Origin: DASVDE01 sp036381235
Lineage (GTDB): Bacteria > Actinomycetota > Thermoleophilia > Solirubrobacterales > 70-9
DNA: 64,000 nucleotides
Assembly (NCBI GenBank): GCA_036381235.1
Contig: DASVDE010000003.1
Location: 37,494-101,493, forward strand
Direction of reading: 5' to 3'
The notes beneath the pieces are model-generated. The model searched no databases, was not told the DNA's origin, and was given only the letters and a program-made list of their open reading frames with translations. Below, one piece after another: positions 31,419-39,955 of this stretch (positions within the stretch are counted from its first letter, which is position 1; every line of letters starts with the position of its first letter). The position numbers were made by a program, and so were the translations under genes.

Positions 31419-33200
31419 ATGGGGAGGGGTACCGGCTCTACCACGCTCGCAGACCTGCTGCCGCGGGCGACCGATCTCTACGGTGATGCGCCCGCCGTCC
31501 GCTACAAGGAGGGCGGCAAATGGGTCGACCGCAGCTTCGCCGAAGTGCGTGACGTAGCGCGTTCCCTCTCCCTCGGCCTGATCGACCTCGGTGTCGAGAA
31601 AGGCGACAAGGTCTCGATCCTCGCCAACACCCGCCCCGAGTGGACCTACTTCGATTTCGCGGCGCTCTCCGCCGGCGCCATCGTCGTTCCGATCTACCAG
31701 ACGAACTCCCCCGAGGAGTGCCAGTACGTGCTGGAGAACTCCGACGCCAAGGTCGTCGTGGTCGAGGATGACGAGCAGATGGAGAAGATCCGCGTCGTCC
31801 GCGACCGGTTGCCGCTGCTCCAGCACGTGGTGCGCATGACCGGCACCAGCGACGACGCCATCTCGATGGAGGACCTCCTGGCACGCGGGGCCGGGCGCGA
31901 CGACGCCGAGTGGGAAGCCCGCTTGAGCTCAGTCACCCCTGAAGACATCTGCACCTTCATCTACACCTCCGGCACCACCGGCCCGCCGAAGGGCTGCATC
32001 ATCAGCCACGGCAACTACCGGGCGATGCTGGACATGGTCAACGAGACCAGCGTCATCGAGGACGAGGACGTCACCTACCTCTACCTGCCCTTGGCCCACT
32101 CCTTCGCATTGCTGATCCAGCTCGGCAGCTTCGACCTTGGAGCGACGATCGCCTACTGGGAGCGCGATCCGCTGATGATCGTCCCCAACCTGGCCGAGCT
32201 GAAGCCCACCTACTTCCCCTCAGTGCCCCGCATCTTCGAGAAGATCTACACCACCGCCACCAGCACGATGGAGAAAGAAGGCGGCCTGAAAAAGGCGATC
32301 TTCGACTGGTCGATCCGAGTCGGCAAGAAGATGAGGGAGGCCGAGCGGACCGGTCGCAAGCCGGGCTTCCTGCTGCGCAAGCAGTATGAGTTCGCCGACA
32401 AGAAAGTCCTTTCGAAAATCCGCGGCCTGTTCGGCGGGCGGCTGCGCCTCGCCGTATCCGGCGCGGCGCCGATTAATCCCGACATCCTGCGCTTCTTCGA
32501 CGCCGCCGGAGTCCTCGTCCTGGAGGGCTGGGGGATGACCGAGACCTCGACCGCGGCGACGATCTCCAAACCCGACGACTTCAAGATCGGCACAATCGGC
32601 AAGCCGTTCCCAGGCTGCCAGGTGAAAATCGCCGACGACGGCGAGATCCTCGTCAAGGGCCCCAACGTCTTCCAGGGCTACTACAAGAACGAGGAGGCCA
32701 CCCGGGAGACGATCGTCGACGGTTGGCTGCACACCGGCGACATCGGAGAGGTCGACTCCGAGGGCTTCATCACCATCACCGGTCGCAAAAAGGACATCAT
32801 CATCACCGCCGGGGGAAAGAACATCACCCCGGCCAACCTCGAGGCGGAGATCAAGCAGCACCCGCTTGTCAGCCAGTGCGTCGTCGTCGGCGACCGCCGC
32901 CCCTACCTGGTGGCGCTGGTCACGCTGGACCCCGAAGAGGCCGTCGCCTACGCGAAGGAGAACGGGCTGCCCGAGGATCTCGAGGCCCTGGCCTCCAGCG
33001 CCGAGGTGAAGAAGGCGATCGAAGCCCATGTCGAGAAGATCAACGAGAAATTCGCTCGCGTCGAGCAGGTGAAGAAGGTCGCCATCCTCCCGCGTGACCT
33101 CACCCAGGAGTCAGGCGAGCTGACCCCGACACTGAAGGTCAAGCGCGCCGTGGTCGCTCAAAAGCACGAGGGCGAGATTGAAGCCCTCTACGCCGGCTGA
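31419..33200 (+). CDS. fadD: Long-chain acyl-CoA synthetase (AMP-forming)
   Basis: 593 residues. P-loop-like YTSGTTGPPKGCIISHGNY (A3), EGWGMTETSTAAT (A5), GWLHTGDIGEVDSEGFITITGRKKDIIITAGGKNITPANLE (A7-A8) and the C-terminal lysine region LTPTLKVKRAVV (A10). The overall form, with residues 200-350 holding the PTYFPSVPRIFEKIY segment, matches FadD15-type synthetases. It activates long-chain fatty acids to acyl-CoA with ATP, at or near the membrane. Convergent with the patatin gene after 36 bases. Confidence 0.95.
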   Translation: MGRGTGSTTLADLLPRATDLYGDAPAVRYKEGGKWVDRSFAEVRDVARSLSLGLIDLGVEKGDKVSILANTRPEWTYFDFAALSAGAIVVPIYQTNSPEECQYVLENSDAKVVVVEDDEQMEKIRVVRDRLPLLQHVVRMTGTSDDAISMEDLLARGAGRDDAEWEARLSSVTPEDICTFIYTSGTTGPPKGCIISHGNYRAMLDMVNETSVIEDEDVTYLYLPLAHSFALLIQLGSFDLGATIAYWERDPLMIVPNLAELKPTYFPSVPRIFEKIYTTATSTMEKEGGLKKAIFDWSIRVGKKMREAERTGRKPGFLLRKQYEFADKKVLSKIRGLFGGRLRLAVSGAAPINPDILRFFDAAGVLVLEGWGMTETSTAATISKPDDFKIGTIGKPFPGCQVKIADDGEILVKGPNVFQGYYKNEEATRETIVDGWLHTGDIGEVDSEGFITITGRKKDIIITAGGKNITPANLEAEIKQHPLVSQCVVVGDRRPYLVALVTLDPEEAVAYAKENGLPEDLEALASSAEVKKAIEAHVEKINEKFARVEQVKKVAILPRDLTQESGELTPTLKVKRAVVAQKHEGEIEALYAG

Positions 33201-33236
33201 CCGGGCCAGTTCGTCGCTGCCACGCTTGGAGCGAGC

Positions 33237-34490
33237 TCAGGAAGCCTCGCCGGACTGGCGCAGCAACGCGGAGGTGGTCTGCTCGAGGACACGGCGCCAG
33301 GCGGAGGTCGACTCTTCCTCCTCTTCAGCGGCGCGCTCGACCACGCGGCGCACACGACGCTCGGAGATCTCAAGGCCGTGGCGCTCGGCGATCTCCTTGT
33401 AGCGGTCATAGTCCTCGGCGAGGGTGGCGGTGACCGACTCGAAGCCGTGCCGGGCGATCTGCAGTCGCCGCGAGTAGTCCATGATCGGAGTGCCGAACAT
33501 CAGCTCGTCGTTGGGCTCGGGCTCGACCAGGATGATGTCGACGCCGGGATACTTCTCTCGCCACTGCTCCACCGACTGGTGCAGGCGAGCATGGGCGATC
33601 AGGCGGAAGGTCTGATTGGCGATCGCCGGCAGGCCCATGTCGGAGACCCGACGGGCCCGAGTGCCGAACACGGTCGGGATCGACTTCTCGAAGTCGTTGA
33701 CGAAGGGAACGAGCGGGTTGACGACGACGATGAATTTCGCCCCCTTCTCAACCGCGATGTCGACGTTGGTGGTCGAACGGATGCCGCCGTCCACCATCTG
33801 GCGCCCCTTCAGGTCAACCGGCTTGTAGACGATCGGCAGCGCGGTAGAACACTGGATCGCCTTGGAGACCGGCACGTCGTCCCAGCCCTTCTCACCGAAG
33901 ACGATCCGCTCGCAAGTGTCGAGATCGGTCGCCGTCAAGTACAGCTCGCGGTCGAGCAGGCGAAAGTCGTTGCAGCGACCCATGTCGGCGAGCACCCCCT
34001 CGACGTAGTCGGCGATGCCATGGCCCGAGTAGAGCCCGGTCGGCAGCGCCTCGGCAAGGCCGACGCCGATGTCGATCGCCGACAACTCGCGGATCCGCGC
34101 CAACCTGCTCACCAACTCGACCGTGCGCAGCGGCAGCATCGCCGCTTTCTGCATGAATCCGAGGTAGTTAGGCTTCAGTACCGTGTCGAGGTCGAGGTCC
34201 TCCAGCTCCGAGGGCAGGCGGTCGTTGATGACCTGCATCATCTCCTCGGGGGTGATCCCGTTGGCGAGCATCCCGGCCACGAACGAGCCGGCGCTGGTGC
34301 CGACGTAGATGTCGAAATTGTTGACGGTGCTGTTGACCGCGAGGAGGTCGAGGGCGCGCAAGGCGCCGATCTCATAGACGCCGCCGGTGAAGCCGCCGCC
34401 GCCGAGCACCAGGGCGGTCTTGGAGGGGCGTTTGCGGCCGCGACGCCTGCGCGGTTGGGAGTCGATTTCCACAACTTTGCCCATAAACAT
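33237..34490 (-). CDS. Patatin-like phospholipase
   Basis: 417 residues. Oxyanion loop LVLGGGGFTGGVYEIGAL (about 28-45), nucleophile elbow GTSAGS with Ser66, and catalytic Asp in MVDGGIRS, the Ser-Asp dyad of patatin esterases. The C-terminal 170 residues are helical and charged (ending RRVVERAAEEEEESTSAWRRVLEQ). No signal peptide. Substrate unknown, probably a phospholipid or lipid ester. The start is either ATG 34490 or ATG 34484. Its promoter must share the 15-base gap with dacB, so transcripts may overlap. Confidence 0.9.
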   Translation of the reverse strand: MFMGKVVEIDSQPRRRRGRKRPSKTALVLGGGGFTGGVYEIGALRALDLLAVNSTVNNFDIYVGTSAGSFVAGMLANGITPEEMMQVINDRLPSELEDLDLDTVLKPNYLGFMQKAAMLPLRTVELVSRLARIRELSAIDIGVGLAEALPTGLYSGHGIADYVEGVLADMGRCNDFRLLDRELYLTATDLDTCERIVFGEKGWDDVPVSKAIQCSTALPIVYKPVDLKGRQMVDGGIRSTTNVDIAVEKGAKFIVVVNPLVPFVNDFEKSIPTVFGTRARRVSDMGLPAIANQTFRLIAHARLHQSVEQWREKYPGVDIILVEPEPNDELMFGTPIMDYSRRLQIARHGFESVTATLAEDYDRYKEIAERHGLEISERRVRRVVERAAEEEEESTSAWRRVLEQTTSALLRQSGEAS

Positions 34491-34505
34491 GGATTATCCC
34501 ACTCA

Positions 34506-35759
34506 GTGAGGCGCGCCCCCGCACCTTTTGCCGCGATTTGCGCGGTGCTTGTGATTTTCTTGGCCTCAGCGGCAGCTACAGCCACCGCTGAGGTTCCTTC
34601 CTGCAGTGCGATGAAGCAGCGCTTGACGCACGGTGGTGGTGGAACCAGCGGCCTGATGGTGATCGACGCGGTTACCGGCCGACAGGTCTGCGGGAGGGCG
34701 GTCGACCGTGCGCGGCCGCTGGCCTCGAACATGAAGCTGTTCACGACCTCGACCGCGCTGGCACGCCTCGGCCCGGACATTCGGATCCCGACCAAGGTGC
34801 TGAGCGACGGCAGGCTCGACCAAGACGGCATTCTCCACGGCAGCCTCTACCTGCAGGGCGGTGGCGATCCGGCGCTGGGCTCGCCTGCCTTCTACGACCG
34901 CTTCCGCGGCGGCCTTGGGACGAACCTCTTCGCGCTGAAGCGGCAGATCCGTGTCGCGGGAATTCGTGCGGTGACCGGCCGCCTGTTCGCCGACGACACC
35001 GTCTTCGACCGGTTGCGCGGTGTCGCTGACTCCGGTTTTGCCGTCAGCCCCTATATCGGCCCGCTCTCGGGCCTTGCCTTCGACTCCGGCTACAGCGGGC
35101 CCGACGGGCGCAGCTTCGCCCGCGACCCGGCCAAGACCGCGGCAACAGCCCTGGCTCGCTCGCTGCGCAAAGCCGGCGTGCGCGTCCGGGCGAGGGTAGC
35201 TCTGCGAGCCGCGCCGGCGGAAGCCAGGGGGGTCGCGACGATCCGCTCCCCCTCTCTGACCCGCCTGGTCGAGCAAACCGCCGTCTATTCCGACAACTTC
35301 TACGCCGAGACGCTGCTGAAGCTGATCGGGGCGCGGCTCGGGGACGAAGGCAGCACTGCGGCCGGGGCCGAGGTCGTCGCCCGCTTTGCCCGCAGCCTCG
35401 GCTCCGACGTGCACGCCGTCGACGGCTCCGGCCTGACCCGCTCCAATCGAGCCTCCCCCGCCCAGGTCGTGCGACTCCTGCAGGGTGTGCGCGGAACTGA
35501 GGTTGGAGACGAGTTCATCCAGGATCTCGCCCTCGCCGGGCGCGAGGGCACGGTCGCCGACCGCATGCACGGCAGTGCCGCCGAAGGCCGCTGCCGCACC
35601 AAGACAGGGACCCTGACCGGGGTCAGCAACCTCTCCGGCTACTGCTTCAACCGAAGCGGCCGGGTGATGATCTTCTCGGTGCTGATGGGCAGCGTGCGGG
35701 ATCTGAGCCTCGCCCACTATGAGCAGGACCGAATCGCCGCCGCTGTGGCGGGCTACTGA
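34506..35759 (+). CDS. dacB: D-alanyl-D-alanine carboxypeptidase/endopeptidase (PBP4 type)
   Basis: 417 residues from GTG 34506. A signal peptide spans residues 1-28 (FAAICAVLVIFLASAAATATA). Penicillin-binding motifs: SxxK at Ser74-Lys77 in LASNMKLFT, S-D-N in VYSDNFYAE, and KTG in TKTGTLTG, separated by the PBP4-type insert (GSLYLQGGGDPALGS). It trims or cleaves peptide cross-links of peptidoglycan outside the membrane. Its last seven bases overlap the convergent ligA gene. Confidence 0.93.
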   Translation: MRRAPAPFAAICAVLVIFLASAAATATAEVPSCSAMKQRLTHGGGGTSGLMVIDAVTGRQVCGRAVDRARPLASNMKLFTTSTALARLGPDIRIPTKVLSDGRLDQDGILHGSLYLQGGGDPALGSPAFYDRFRGGLGTNLFALKRQIRVAGIRAVTGRLFADDTVFDRLRGVADSGFAVSPYIGPLSGLAFDSGYSGPDGRSFARDPAKTAATALARSLRKAGVRVRARVALRAAPAEARGVATIRSPSLTRLVEQTAVYSDNFYAETLLKLIGARLGDEGSTAAGAEVVARFARSLGSDVHAVDGSGLTRSNRASPAQVVRLLQGVRGTEVGDEFIQDLALAGREGTVADRMHGSAAEGRCRTKTGTLTGVSNLSGYCFNRSGRVMIFSVLMGSVRDLSLAHYEQDRIAAAVAGY

Positions 35760-37771
35760 AGCAGCGCTCGCAAGCCGTCCTCGTCGACCGTCTCCACCCC
35801 GAGCTGCTCGGCCTTGGCCATCTTCGAACCGGGGCTCTCGCCGGCGACCACGTAGTCGGTCTTCTTCGAGACCGAGTTGGTGACCTTGCCCCCCGCGGCT
35901 TTGATCATCGCCGCCGCCTCGTCGCGGGTGAGGTTGGGCAGGGTGCCGGTCAAAACCAGGGTCTTTCCCTCCAGAGGACCGCCCTCGGCTCGCCGCTCGG
36001 AGGGATCCTGCTCCAGCCGCAGGCCCTTCTCCCGCAGCTTCTCGATCAGCTCCCAGGTGCGCTCGTCGGCGAGCGACTCGGCGATCTGCACCGCCATGAT
36101 CGGCCCGACGCCCTCCACGTCCTCGATCCGCTCGGGGTCGGCGGCGCGCAGCGCGTCAATCGAGCCGAAGTGATCGGCGAGGGCCTCCGCGGTGACATAG
36201 CCGACCCCAGGCAGGCCGAGCGCGTATAGAACCCGCTTGAAGGGGCGGGAGCGCGAGGCGTCGATCGCCGCCAGCAGATTGCGGGCGGAGACCTCGCCGA
36301 ACCCCTCCAACCCGACCAGTTGCTCCTCACTCAGTTCGTAGATGTCGGCGACGTCTTCGATCAACCCCTCCCGCAGGAAGCGCAGCGCCTGCTTCTCCCC
36401 CAGCCCGTCGATGTCCATCGCACCCTTGCTGACGAAGTGCTTGACGTGCTGAAAGGACTGCCCCGGGCAGCCGGATCTGTTGGGGCAGATCGTGAAAACC
36501 GCGTCCTCGGGCTTGATCGTCGGTGTGCCGCAAGCCGGGCACTCCTTGGGCGGCTTCGGTTTGCGCGCGCCCTTCTCACGCCGCTGGCTGAGCGGCGCGA
36601 CGACCTGCGGGATCACGTCACCAGCGCGCATCACCACCACCTCATCCCCCACGCGCACGTCCTTGCGAGCCAGATCCTCCTCGTTGTGCAACGTCGCCGT
36701 GCTGACCGTGACACCGCCGACGTGGACCGGCTCCAACATCGCAAACGGGACCAGATGACCGGTGCGGCCTACATTCCAGACGACCCCACGCAGCTTCGTC
36801 GTTGCCGTGGTCGGCGCGAACTTCCAGGCGATAGCCCAGCGCGGCTCTCGCCCGACCACACCCAACTCCCGCCATAGCGCCCGCTCATCGATCTTGACGA
36901 CCACCCCATCGATCTCATAATCGAGCTGCTCACGCCGCTCCTCCCACCAGCGGCAGCGCTTCACCACCGAGTCGACCCCCGGGTGGTGGTCGGTGTCGGG
37001 GTTGACCTTGAACCCGCGCTCCCTCAGCCACTCGACCTCCTCGGTGTGGGTAGCCAGGTCGACGCCCGAGGCGGCGCCGAGCCCGTAGCACCAGATCGAG
37101 AGCGGGCGCTGGGCAGCCAGCGCCGGGTCGAGCTGGCGAATCGAGCCCGCCGCCGAGTTGCGCGGGTTGGCAAAGGCGGGCTCGCCCGCCTCGGCACGGC
37201 GCTCGTTGAGCGCTTTGAAGTCGGCGATCGGCAGGTAGACCTCGCCGCGCACCTCGACCAGCGGCGGCGCGTCGGGGATGCGCAGCGGGATCGCGTGGAT
37301 CGTGCGCAGGTTCCGGGTCACGTCCTCCCCCACCCGGCCGTCGCCCCGGGTGGCGCCGCGGGTCAGCACTCCGTTCTCGTAGGTGAGAGAGATCGCCAGG
37401 CCGTCGATCTTCGGCTCGGTCGTGTAGCTGAACTCGGCGGCGCTGATGTCGAGTCGCTTCAGGTGGTTGCGCACCCGCGTCTCCCAGGCCCGCAGCTCTT
37501 CCTCGTCGCGGGCGTTGGCGAGGGAGAGCATCGGCTCGGCATGCTCGACCTGCTCGAAGCGATCCAAGGGCGGAGCGCCGACTCGTTGGGTGGGTGAATC
37601 GGGGACGCGCAGTTCGGGGTGGTCGGCTTCGATCGACCGCAACTCGTCGAGCAGCGCGTCGTATTCGTCGTCGCCGATCTCCGGGTCGTCGAGGACGTAG
37701 TAGCTGTGGTTATGGTGCTCCAGCTGGCGTCGGAGCTCCGCCGCGCGCGCTTCGGCCTGTGTCGCGGTCAT
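35753..37771 (-). CDS. ligA: NAD-dependent DNA ligase
   Basis: 672 residues. Adenylation domain Ia (HSYYVLDDPEIGDDEYDALLDELR), catalytic Lys121 in EPKIDGLAI, OB fold with VGRTGHLVPFAMLEPV, a four-Cys zinc finger (CPACGTPTIKPED..CPNRSGCPG), helix-hairpin-helix repeats (LEGFGEVSARNLL, LPGVGYVTAEAL, VEGVGPIMAVQI), and a C-terminal BRCT (GKTLVLTGTLPNLTRDEAAAMIKAAGGKV). Complete, normal length. Seals nicks in replication and repair. It follows surE with a four-base overlap in one operon. Confidence 0.97.
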   Translation of the reverse strand: MTATQAEARAAELRRQLEHHNHSYYVLDDPEIGDDEYDALLDELRSIEADHPELRVPDSPTQRVGAPPLDRFEQVEHAEPMLSLANARDEEELRAWETRVRNHLKRLDISAAEFSYTTEPKIDGLAISLTYENGVLTRGATRGDGRVGEDVTRNLRTIHAIPLRIPDAPPLVEVRGEVYLPIADFKALNERRAEAGEPAFANPRNSAAGSIRQLDPALAAQRPLSIWCYGLGAASGVDLATHTEEVEWLRERGFKVNPDTDHHPGVDSVVKRCRWWEERREQLDYEIDGVVVKIDERALWRELGVVGREPRWAIAWKFAPTTATTKLRGVVWNVGRTGHLVPFAMLEPVHVGGVTVSTATLHNEEDLARKDVRVGDEVVVMRAGDVIPQVVAPLSQRREKGARKPKPPKECPACGTPTIKPEDAVFTICPNRSGCPGQSFQHVKHFVSKGAMDIDGLGEKQALRFLREGLIEDVADIYELSEEQLVGLEGFGEVSARNLLAAIDASRSRPFKRVLYALGLPGVGYVTAEALADHFGSIDALRAADPERIEDVEGVGPIMAVQIAESLADERTWELIEKLREKGLRLEQDPSERRAEGGPLEGKTLVLTGTLPNLTRDEAAAMIKAAGGKVTNSVSKKTDYVVAGESPGSKMAKAEQLGVETVDEDGLRALLQ

Positions 37772-38568
37772 ACGCAGGTGGCCAGCATCTCCTCGAAGTT
37801 CCAGCCCCGCAGACGGTCCAGCCCACCGTGGTCGGTGAGGTCGAAGTGGATCGGCGTCACCGCGATCCGGCCCTGCGCAATCGCAGTCAGGTCGGTCCCC
37901 TCGACCTCCTCGTACCCCGGTTGCCAGCCATAGATCTCATAGCGACGCCGTCCGTCCTCGTCTTCTGAGACCAGCTTCAGCTCATCGTTGTAGAGACGTT
38001 TTCCCAATCGCGTCACCTCCACCCCGGTCGGCTCGCCGGCGGGGCAGTTGACGTTGACCAACGTCTCGGGCGGCATCGGCTCGGCGATAAGACGGCGAAC
38101 CAGCTCCGCGGTGAACGGCGCGGCGAGGCTAAAGTCGAACTGGCCGCTGACGTAGCCCATGCCGCCTCCGCCCGACTGTTGGGAGACGGCGATCGCGGGA
38201 ATGCCGAGGACGATTCCCTCAAAGGCGGCGGCAACCGTGCCCGAGTAGGTGATGTCGTCGCCGAGGTTGGCGCCGTGGTTGATGCCGGAGACGATCAGAT
38301 CAGGCCGGTGGCCGACCAGTCCCAGCTCGGCGAATCGCACGCAGTCGACCGGAGTTCCATCGGTCGCGTAGCCACGATCGCCGTCGCCGAATTCGACCTC
38401 CTCGACCGTAAGCGGCGAACGGGTGGTGATACTGCGGGCCGTGGCGCTGCGATTCGAGTCGGGGGCGATCACGTCGACCTCGACGCCCTCGATCTCGCGC
38501 AGAGCGCGGCGCGCCGCCTGCAGGCCAGGGGCCGTGATCCCGTCGTCATTGGTCAGCAGCACACGCAC
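37768..38568 (-). CDS. surE: 5'-nucleotidase SurE
   Basis: 266 residues from GTG 38568, which places the metal-binding N-D-D-G at residues 7-10 as in all SurE proteins. Other marks: APDSNRSATARSIT, DGTPVDCVRFA, DLIVSGINHGANLGDDITYSGTVAAAFEG, and PAIAVSQ. It hydrolyses nucleoside 5' and 3' monophosphates with a divalent metal. The start lies 26 bases from the nested inverted-repeat element upstream of truA. Confidence 0.93.
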   Translation of the reverse strand: MRVLLTNDDGITAPGLQAARRALREIEGVEVDVIAPDSNRSATARSITTRSPLTVEEVEFGDGDRGYATDGTPVDCVRFAELGLVGHRPDLIVSGINHGANLGDDITYSGTVAAAFEGIVLGIPAIAVSQQSGGGGMGYVSGQFDFSLAAPFTAELVRRLIAEPMPPETLVNVNCPAGEPTGVEVTRLGKRLYNDELKLVSEDEDGRRRYEIYGWQPGYEEVEGTDLTAIAQGRIAVTPIHFDLTDHGGLDRLRGWNFEEMLATCV

Positions 38569-38593
38569 ACGCGCGATTCTAGGTGGCGGGCCC

Positions 38594-38692
38594 GGCGGGG
38601 AGGCAGGGTGCCCCTCTGACGGGCGGATACTCAAAGTCGCGCGCTCATTAGCGCGCGACTTGTCCGGCGGAGGGACTCCCTGCCTCCCCGCC
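38594..38692. repeat. Nested inverted-repeat element A, upstream of truA
   Basis: Outer arms GGCGGGGAGGCAGGG (38594-38608) and CCCTGCCTCCCCGCC (38678-38692) pair perfectly over 15 bases. Inside sit a CTGAC..GGATACTCA stretch (38617-38633) and an inner hairpin AAGTCGCGCGCT (38634-38645) / AGCGCGCGACTT (38650-38661), 12 pairs, loop CATT. The right internal side reads GGAGGGACTCC. It fills the divergent gap between surE and truA. The layout matches element B downstream of truA. Confidence 0.75.
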
Positions 38693-38713
38693 GATCAGAG
38701 GCATACTGCGCGC

Positions 38714-39448
38714 GTGAGCACCGTCAGGCTCGATCTGGAATACGACGGCAGCAGGTTCAAGGGCTGGGCGAGGCAGCCGGGACTGCGGACCGTGCGGGGC
38801 GAGCTCGAGGCCGCGCTGGAGACCGTGTTGCGGGAGACGGTCGAGCTGACCGTGGCCGGACGGACCGACACCGGTGTGCACGCGCTGGGACAGGTTGCGA
38901 GCTTCGACACCGATGTTGAGGTTCCAGACGATCTGGCGCGGCGGGTGAACGGAGTCGGACCCGATGACATCGCTGTCACCGCCGCCGCGGTGACTGAGGA
39001 CGGATTCAACGCCCGGCACGACGCCGAGTCGCGCAGCTATCTCTATCGCGTCCTCTCCCGCCCCTCGCCCAGCCCCTTCGAGCGAGGCCGCGCCCTCTGG
39101 TGGCCGCACCGTCTCGACCGCGGCGCCTTGGACGCCTGCGCCGAGGCACTGGTCGGCACCCACGACTTCACCGCGTTCACCCCGACCCAAACCGACCACG
39201 TTCGCTTCGAGCGCAACGTCCTCGCCGCCGAATGGGCGGTGGACGGCGACATCCTCGCCTTCCGCATCACCGCCGACGCCTTCATGCGCAACATGGTCCG
39301 CGTCCTAGTCGGCACCCAGCTCGAAGTCGCTGGCGGCCGCCGCACCCTCGCCGACTTCAAATCCCTCCTGGCGGGCGCCCCCCGCTCCGACGCCGGCGAC
39401 ACCGCCCCACCCCACGGCCTCTACCTGGAGTCTGTCGCCTACGACTGA
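38714..39448 (+). CDS. truA: tRNA pseudouridine(38-40) synthase
   Basis: 244 residues from GTG 38714. Catalytic Asp52 in AGRTDTGVHALGQV; LDLEYDGSRFKGWARQPG and SYLYRVLSRPSPSPF are typical, with the C-terminal ITADAFMRNMVRVLVGT. It modifies U38-U40 in the anticodon stem-loop of many tRNAs. In many bacteria truA follows rplQ on the same strand; here it is convergent to rplQ and bracketed by the two nested palindromic elements. Confidence 0.95.
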   Translation: MSTVRLDLEYDGSRFKGWARQPGLRTVRGELEAALETVLRETVELTVAGRTDTGVHALGQVASFDTDVEVPDDLARRVNGVGPDDIAVTAAAVTEDGFNARHDAESRSYLYRVLSRPSPSPFERGRALWWPHRLDRGALDACAEALVGTHDFTAFTPTQTDHVRFERNVLAAEWAVDGDILAFRITADAFMRNMVRVLVGTQLEVAGGRRTLADFKSLLAGAPRSDAGDTAPPHGLYLESVAYD

Positions 39449-39471
39449 GCCGGTCCTGCTGGAGCGGCTTG

Positions 39472-39570
39472 GGGAGAGACGGAGTTGCCCTTCGAACTGA
39501 CGGATACTCAGAGCCGTCCAGCCAATTGGCTGGACGGCGAGTCAGGACGAGGGGTAACTCCGTCTCTCCC
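39472..39570. repeat. Nested inverted-repeat element B, between truA and rplQ
   Basis: Outer arms GGGAGAGACGGAGTTGCCC (39472-39490) and GGGTAACTCCGTCTCTCCC (39552-39570) pair over 19 positions with one G-U wobble. Inside are CTGACGGATACTCA (39497-39510) and a 26-base perfect palindrome (39513-39538; half-site GCCGTCCAGCCAA). ACTC (39506-39509) and GAGT (39539-39542) extend the inner stem. The right arm contains the rplQ stop codon, so it can act as a bidirectional terminator for the convergent genes. Same architecture as element A. Confidence 0.8.
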
Positions 39571-39923
39571 TAGACCAGTTCGAGATAAACCATCTCGGTC
39601 GAATCCGACCGGCGTGGGCCCAGCTTCACGATGCGGGTATACCCGCCGGGCCGCTCGGAGTACCGCGGCCCAACCTCTTCGAAGAGCTTGTGCACGATGA
39701 ACTTGTCGTTGTGCAGCGTTGCCAGCGCCTGACGGCGAGCGTGCAGATCCCCCCGCTTGGCCAGCGTGATCAGCTGCTCGACCTCCGGCTTCACGGCCTT
39801 CGCCTTCGCCTGGCTGGTCTTGATCCGCTCGTGCTCGATCAGCTGCTTGGAGAGGTTCGACAGCAGGGCGCCGCGATGCGCCGCATCGCGGCTCAGCTTG
39901 TTGCGCTTCTTGCGATGACGCAC
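39570..39923 (-). CDS. rplQ: 50S ribosomal protein L17
   Basis: 117 residues. N-terminal RHRKKRNKLSRDAAHRGALLSNLSKQLIEHERIKTSQAKAK is the universal L17 segment, ending LGPRRSDSTEMVYLELV. Last gene of the alpha operon, 32 bases after rpoA. Its stop codon is part of the right outer arm of element B. Confidence 0.97.
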   Translation of the reverse strand: MRHRKKRNKLSRDAAHRGALLSNLSKQLIEHERIKTSQAKAKAVKPEVEQLITLAKRGDLHARRQALATLHNDKFIVHKLFEEVGPRYSERPGGYTRIVKLGPRRSDSTEMVYLELV

Positions 39924-39955
39924 TGTCGCTCCTCCCGCTTTGGCCTCGCCGCTCC

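Noticed and set aside
33378..34505. Upstream extension of dacB by 376 codons in the same frame
   Set aside because: It is antisense to the patatin gene; GTG 34506 followed by a signal peptide is the natural start.
38569..38713. Element A as a standard terminator of surE
   Set aside because: surE is transcribed away from it; the element lies upstream of both surE and truA, so termination of surE is not possible there.
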